From an uncultured Acinetobacter sp. (lineage in GTDB: Bacteria; Pseudomonadota; Gammaproteobacteria; Pseudomonadales; Moraxellaceae): a stretch of 64,000 bases of DNA. Every line of letters starts with the position of its first letter. The first letter of the stretch is position 1. This document shows, in pieces, positions 60,932 to 64,000 of this stretch. The notes under the pieces were generated by a model that saw only the letters and a list, made by a program, of their open reading frames with translations, did no database searches and had not been told where the DNA came from. Where the stretch lies: positions 1-64,000 of the forward strand of contig NZ_CANLSL010000002.1 in assembly GCF_947493735.1 (NCBI RefSeq), in the 5' to 3' direction. The position numbers and the translations under genes were made by a program.

Positions 60932-63703
60932 TTATAAAGGTGGACCAATGAAGAAATGTAGACGAATCGGTACGCTATCTTCACTCACGCCTGCCGCCAC
61001 ATCGACACGAATCGGTCCTACTGGAGATGCCCAGCGTACACCAAGACCCACGCCATATTTAGTTTCATTGCTAAAGTTTTCATCATAGGCATTACCTGCA
61101 TCGGCAAATACTGCGGCACGCCAACCTTCACGAAATTGATAATTATATTCCAGCGAGCCGACCGCAAGTGTCTGACCACCTAACAGCAATCCGTTTTCCT
61201 CAGGTGATAAACTTTCATAATCATAGCCACGCACGCTTTGATCGCCACCTGCAAAATAACGCAAGTTGTACGGCACACGATCAAAATTGTCTGTCACGAT
61301 ATAGCCTAAATCACCTCGTCCAACGAATTGATGATCGGCATTTTCACCCAATGAATAAATAAAACGCCAGCCCGCATTCAGTATGGCCATATCGGTTTCA
61401 GTCAATAAGCTTTCCGAGCCAACTTCTGCCCGATAAAACTGACGAAAACCTTTGGTTGGATTGACATAATTATTTTGATCAGTTCGACTGATTTCATAAC
61501 CAAACAACAGTGATTCCTGCTCAGGGTCGGTACTTACTACTCGAAAAGCATCAGGCATATCCGCAGGATCAACATTGCCTGTTGCCTCAATACTATCTAA
61601 GCGATAACGCACAGACATATTGTGTTGCCATTGCCCCATTGGTTTTTTAATGGTTCGTTCCGCACCAATTACAGCCGATTCGATATTTAACTCGACACCT
61701 TGACCAATTTTATCTTTGATCTCACGCTCATAACCGCCAACAACACTAAAATAGTCATTTAATGGATGTTTATACGGAATGTTGTAACGCCCATCAATGG
61801 ATTGATAGTTTTCAGACAGTTGTAAATTAATATCCAAGCTGTGTCCACGATCATTGACGATTGCACGACGGTATTGAGAACGCAGACGTACGCCTGTGTC
61901 GGTGCCATAACCGATACCCGTTTCAAGGCTATTTGGATTATCTGCATTTAAGGTCACGATCACTGGGACTTGCTTTGTTTCACGTGCTTGCGCTTTTAAC
62001 TTTTCGGTTTCTTCAGTAAGCTTATCCGCTTCTGACTGACTTTTTGCCAAAGCTTGCTTTTTGCTATCGTTTTCATTGCCATCAGCTTCGTCTTGCTCAG
62101 CTTGGTTTTCATTACCTGCTGATTTGCTGTTTATTGATTCACCACTTTGTACATCGCTGTTTTGCGCTTCATTGCCTGCTGTACCGATAAACTCACCTTC
62201 ATCAACGACATTTTGACTTTTTACTTCAACGCCGTCAGTGATTGGTGGTGTAGGCACTTGGGATTGCTGTGCTTCATGCAGTGCTGCCAAATCAGGTGGT
62301 AGTTCTAAAGGTTTAGTGATTGGATCAGGCTTTGCGACATTGACAAGCGTGTAATTAAAATAACGACTATTGATGAGGTTGCTTGATAATAAATTACTAC
62401 GCCATTCTGTATAGTCATCACCCTCTTTGAACGGAACAAGCTGTTGTAAGATCTCTTTACGTAGTGGAAATTCCTCATTAGGATCACTCATGCGAAACTC
62501 AACTGCATTGAGCTTGTAACGTTCACCTGTTTCATATTTCATCAAAATATCAGCAGTATTTTCAGGCAAAGTTACTTTGACATCACGCATACGCCAAAAA
62601 CCATCAAAATAACCACGACTATCTGATGCGTTATCAATACGTGTACGCATATTTTCATAATCGCCATGATTCAGAATATCGCCTTCATTTAAGTCAGGTA
62701 CAACACTCACGACTTGGAAGACTGGCTCTTCTGCACCATCACCAGTGAACTCAATAACAGGTTGTTCTGCAACTAAGACTGGCTCATTTTGCACGACATC
62801 TACGATCAACGTATCTTCATCTTGCTTACTAAATTTGAACTCTGCTTCATAGTAGCCAACCGCTTGCGCAGCGAGATTAGCCATTTCTTTGATTTGAGGT
62901 AATGCAACATTAAACGCTTCGAATGCTTCTTGGGTAAAAGTAGACAGTTTCGCGTCTAAATTCTTCTCAAGTTTTTCATCAAGCTTTCCTTCTGCACTAC
63001 GAACTTCAACCTTAATTTTTGGTAGTTTTTCCAAAATACTGTCATCTTCATCACGATTAAACAGTCTTGCGAAAAAGCCTCTTTCTTTTTTTGGTTCAAT
63101 ATTCGTTGCCTGCGCTTGGCTTGGATCGGCAGAATTCTCTTGAAAATCAGGTACAGTGACTTGCTGTTGCTGTAGTGTGGTGACTAATTGATCAACATTC
63201 ACCGTTTCCATTTGACTTGTTGTCGTTTGAAATTCACTTGCCGTCGTGCTTTTTTGGTTTACCTGAATCTGTGAAATACTTGGTACGGAGCGCTCTTGTT
63301 GCTCAGCATCCTGCTGCGCTTGTGCAGCGATTTGATTGATTTCATTCAGCATTGCCTGATCGGGCGCAGGAATATCACTATCTTGCAGTTGATACACTTC
63401 ATCTACCTGAAATTGATAAACCACTTGATCTAGACTTACTTGCTCCTTCTCGACTTCTTGCTTATCTTCAAGCGCTTCATTGATTTGTTCTTGTTGCTCT
63501 TGTTTTTCTTTCGCAATCGCTTCATCCACCGCTTCTGTATTCGGGTTGGAAATAACCAACACATTCTCAGCATAGCTCAGTTGTACAAAAGCACAGCTCA
63601 GACCAAACAATAATGCAGACGGCGCTGCATGCCTTGTCATGATCTGTAAAACTGACTGATTCAAAACATTAAAAGAGAATAATTTTTTGTTTAAATCTAG
63701 CAT
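60932..63703 (-). CDS. tamA: TamA outer-membrane protein, extended
   Basis: An Omp85-family barrel of the TAM complex. It has about 923 residues against 577 in E. coli. A long signal sequence (~45 residues, ending LSYA) is followed by a Gln/Glu-rich region to ~205, POTRA domains from ~220 to 465, a low-complexity acidic linker (~470-575, for example SKSAGNENQAEQDEADGNEN), and the 16-strand barrel (LETGIGYGTDTGVRLRSQYR; GVGLGVRWASPVGPIRVDVA near the end). The start at 63703 has a GAG-type site; ATGs at 63739 and 63640 are alternatives. Confidence 0.9.
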   Translation of the reverse strand: MLDLNKKLFSFNVLNQSVLQIMTRHAAPSALLFGLSCAFVQLSYAENVLVISNPNTEAVDEAIAKEKQEQQEQINEALEDKQEVEKEQVSLDQVVYQFQVDEVYQLQDSDIPAPDQAMLNEINQIAAQAQQDAEQQERSVPSISQIQVNQKSTTASEFQTTTSQMETVNVDQLVTTLQQQQVTVPDFQENSADPSQAQATNIEPKKERGFFARLFNRDEDDSILEKLPKIKVEVRSAEGKLDEKLEKNLDAKLSTFTQEAFEAFNVALPQIKEMANLAAQAVGYYEAEFKFSKQDEDTLIVDVVQNEPVLVAEQPVIEFTGDGAEEPVFQVVSVVPDLNEGDILNHGDYENMRTRIDNASDSRGYFDGFWRMRDVKVTLPENTADILMKYETGERYKLNAVEFRMSDPNEEFPLRKEILQQLVPFKEGDDYTEWRSNLLSSNLINSRYFNYTLVNVAKPDPITKPLELPPDLAALHEAQQSQVPTPPITDGVEVKSQNVVDEGEFIGTAGNEAQNSDVQSGESINSKSAGNENQAEQDEADGNENDSKKQALAKSQSEADKLTEETEKLKAQARETKQVPVIVTLNADNPNSLETGIGYGTDTGVRLRSQYRRAIVNDRGHSLDINLQLSENYQSIDGRYNIPYKHPLNDYFSVVGGYEREIKDKIGQGVELNIESAVIGAERTIKKPMGQWQHNMSVRYRLDSIEATGNVDPADMPDAFRVVSTDPEQESLLFGYEISRTDQNNYVNPTKGFRQFYRAEVGSESLLTETDMAILNAGWRFIYSLGENADHQFVGRGDLGYIVTDNFDRVPYNLRYFAGGDQSVRGYDYESLSPEENGLLLGGQTLAVGSLEYNYQFREGWRAAVFADAGNAYDENFSNETKYGVGLGVRWASPVGPIRVDVAAGVSEDSVPIRLHFFIGPPL

Positions 63704-64000
63704 ACTGCACTCAAACACATATACGCTCAAACAGAGCATTGGATTTGCATAAATTAATCAAGGATAAAAGCTTGATTATGTCGGTCTATAGTTTTAACTA
63801 AAGTTTTTTACTAATAACGCAATAAATGATTGAAATGCCAATAGACACTCAGCACTTCGTCAAGCTTTTTAGATTGTCTTAAGTTATTGTAAAATTGTAA
63901 AGTAGCTATACCCCAAAAATACAATCTCTATTACACTTAAATACAAAACTTAGCCTATTAACGCTAAATACTCGTATTTTTTCGTGAAATAAAGAAGATT
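63704..64000. promoter_or_regulatory. Region upstream of tamA
   Basis: No gene is seen to the window edge. TAATCAAG-GATAAAAG-CTTGATTA (63755-63778) is a perfect 8-bp inverted repeat 52 bp before the tamA start, possibly an operator. The DNA is strongly A+T-rich. Confidence 0.45.

Overview
The window is a chromosomal segment from a gammaproteobacterium of the family Moraxellaceae, almost certainly an Acinetobacter species. The evidence is an Hfq with a very long glycine-rich tail, the miaA-mutL-tsaE and pyrG-kdsA-eno-ftsB-ispD orders, a cyoABCDE operon, rpsF-rpsR-rplI followed by dnaB-alr, a high-molecular-weight FabG next to a MaoC protein and a thiolase, and A+T-rich DNA throughout. Most of it is ordinary core genome. 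I see no rRNA, tRNA, insertion sequence, prophage or CRISPR array.

Layout. 0-4 kb (minus): mutL and miaA, preceded by tsaE, with the hfq start at the left edge. 4-8.5 kb: a small DUF1304 membrane protein, an RluA-type pseudouridine synthase, a SotB-like sugar-efflux MFS gene broken by three frameshifts, and a serine beta-lactamase-fold hydrolase. 8.6-9.9 kb: arsC and arsH with no arsR or pump gene. 10-14.2 kb: MaoC, FabG and a divergent thiolase, a likely acyl-CoA/acyl-ACP module. 14.4-21.3 kb: RsuA, a GNAT enzyme, a solitary RelB/DinJ antitoxin, then the pyrG-kdsA-eno-ftsB-ispD run (CTP, KDO, glycolysis, division, isoprenoids). 21.5-31.7 kb: lipoproteins, an orphan HsdR-N-like protein, azlCD, a nitronate monooxygenase-like enzyme, an MFS carrier, prmC, prfA, a glycine-zipper protein and an LLM flavoenzyme. 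31.8-35.3 kb: divergent ppsR and ppsA. 35.4-41.6 kb: a GYF/RDD membrane protein and the cytochrome bo3 oxidase operon cyoABCDE. 41.7-45.6 kb: rpsF-rpsR-rplI, dnaB, alr. 45.8-50.6 kb: rapA, a second RluA-type enzyme and a zinc CDF exporter.

50.8-53.2 kb is the clearest accessory island. It is a compact five-gene minus-strand run: small antitoxin, Doc/Fic toxin, two diverged paralogues that look like uracil-DNA-glycosylase-fold proteins with an unusual GxETxGW motif, and a small protein of unknown function. This is my best candidate for an undescribed, possibly defensive, system. 53.3-63.7 kb: acnB, then tamA-tamB, whose TamA carries a long Gln/Glu-rich N-terminal region and a low-complexity linker before its barrel.

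Gene starts were chosen from ribosome-binding sites and family lengths. Several genes use TTG or GTG starts (ppsA, rapA, acnB, the RDD gene, alr, rplI). All family assignments rest on motifs read by eye; no database search was run.
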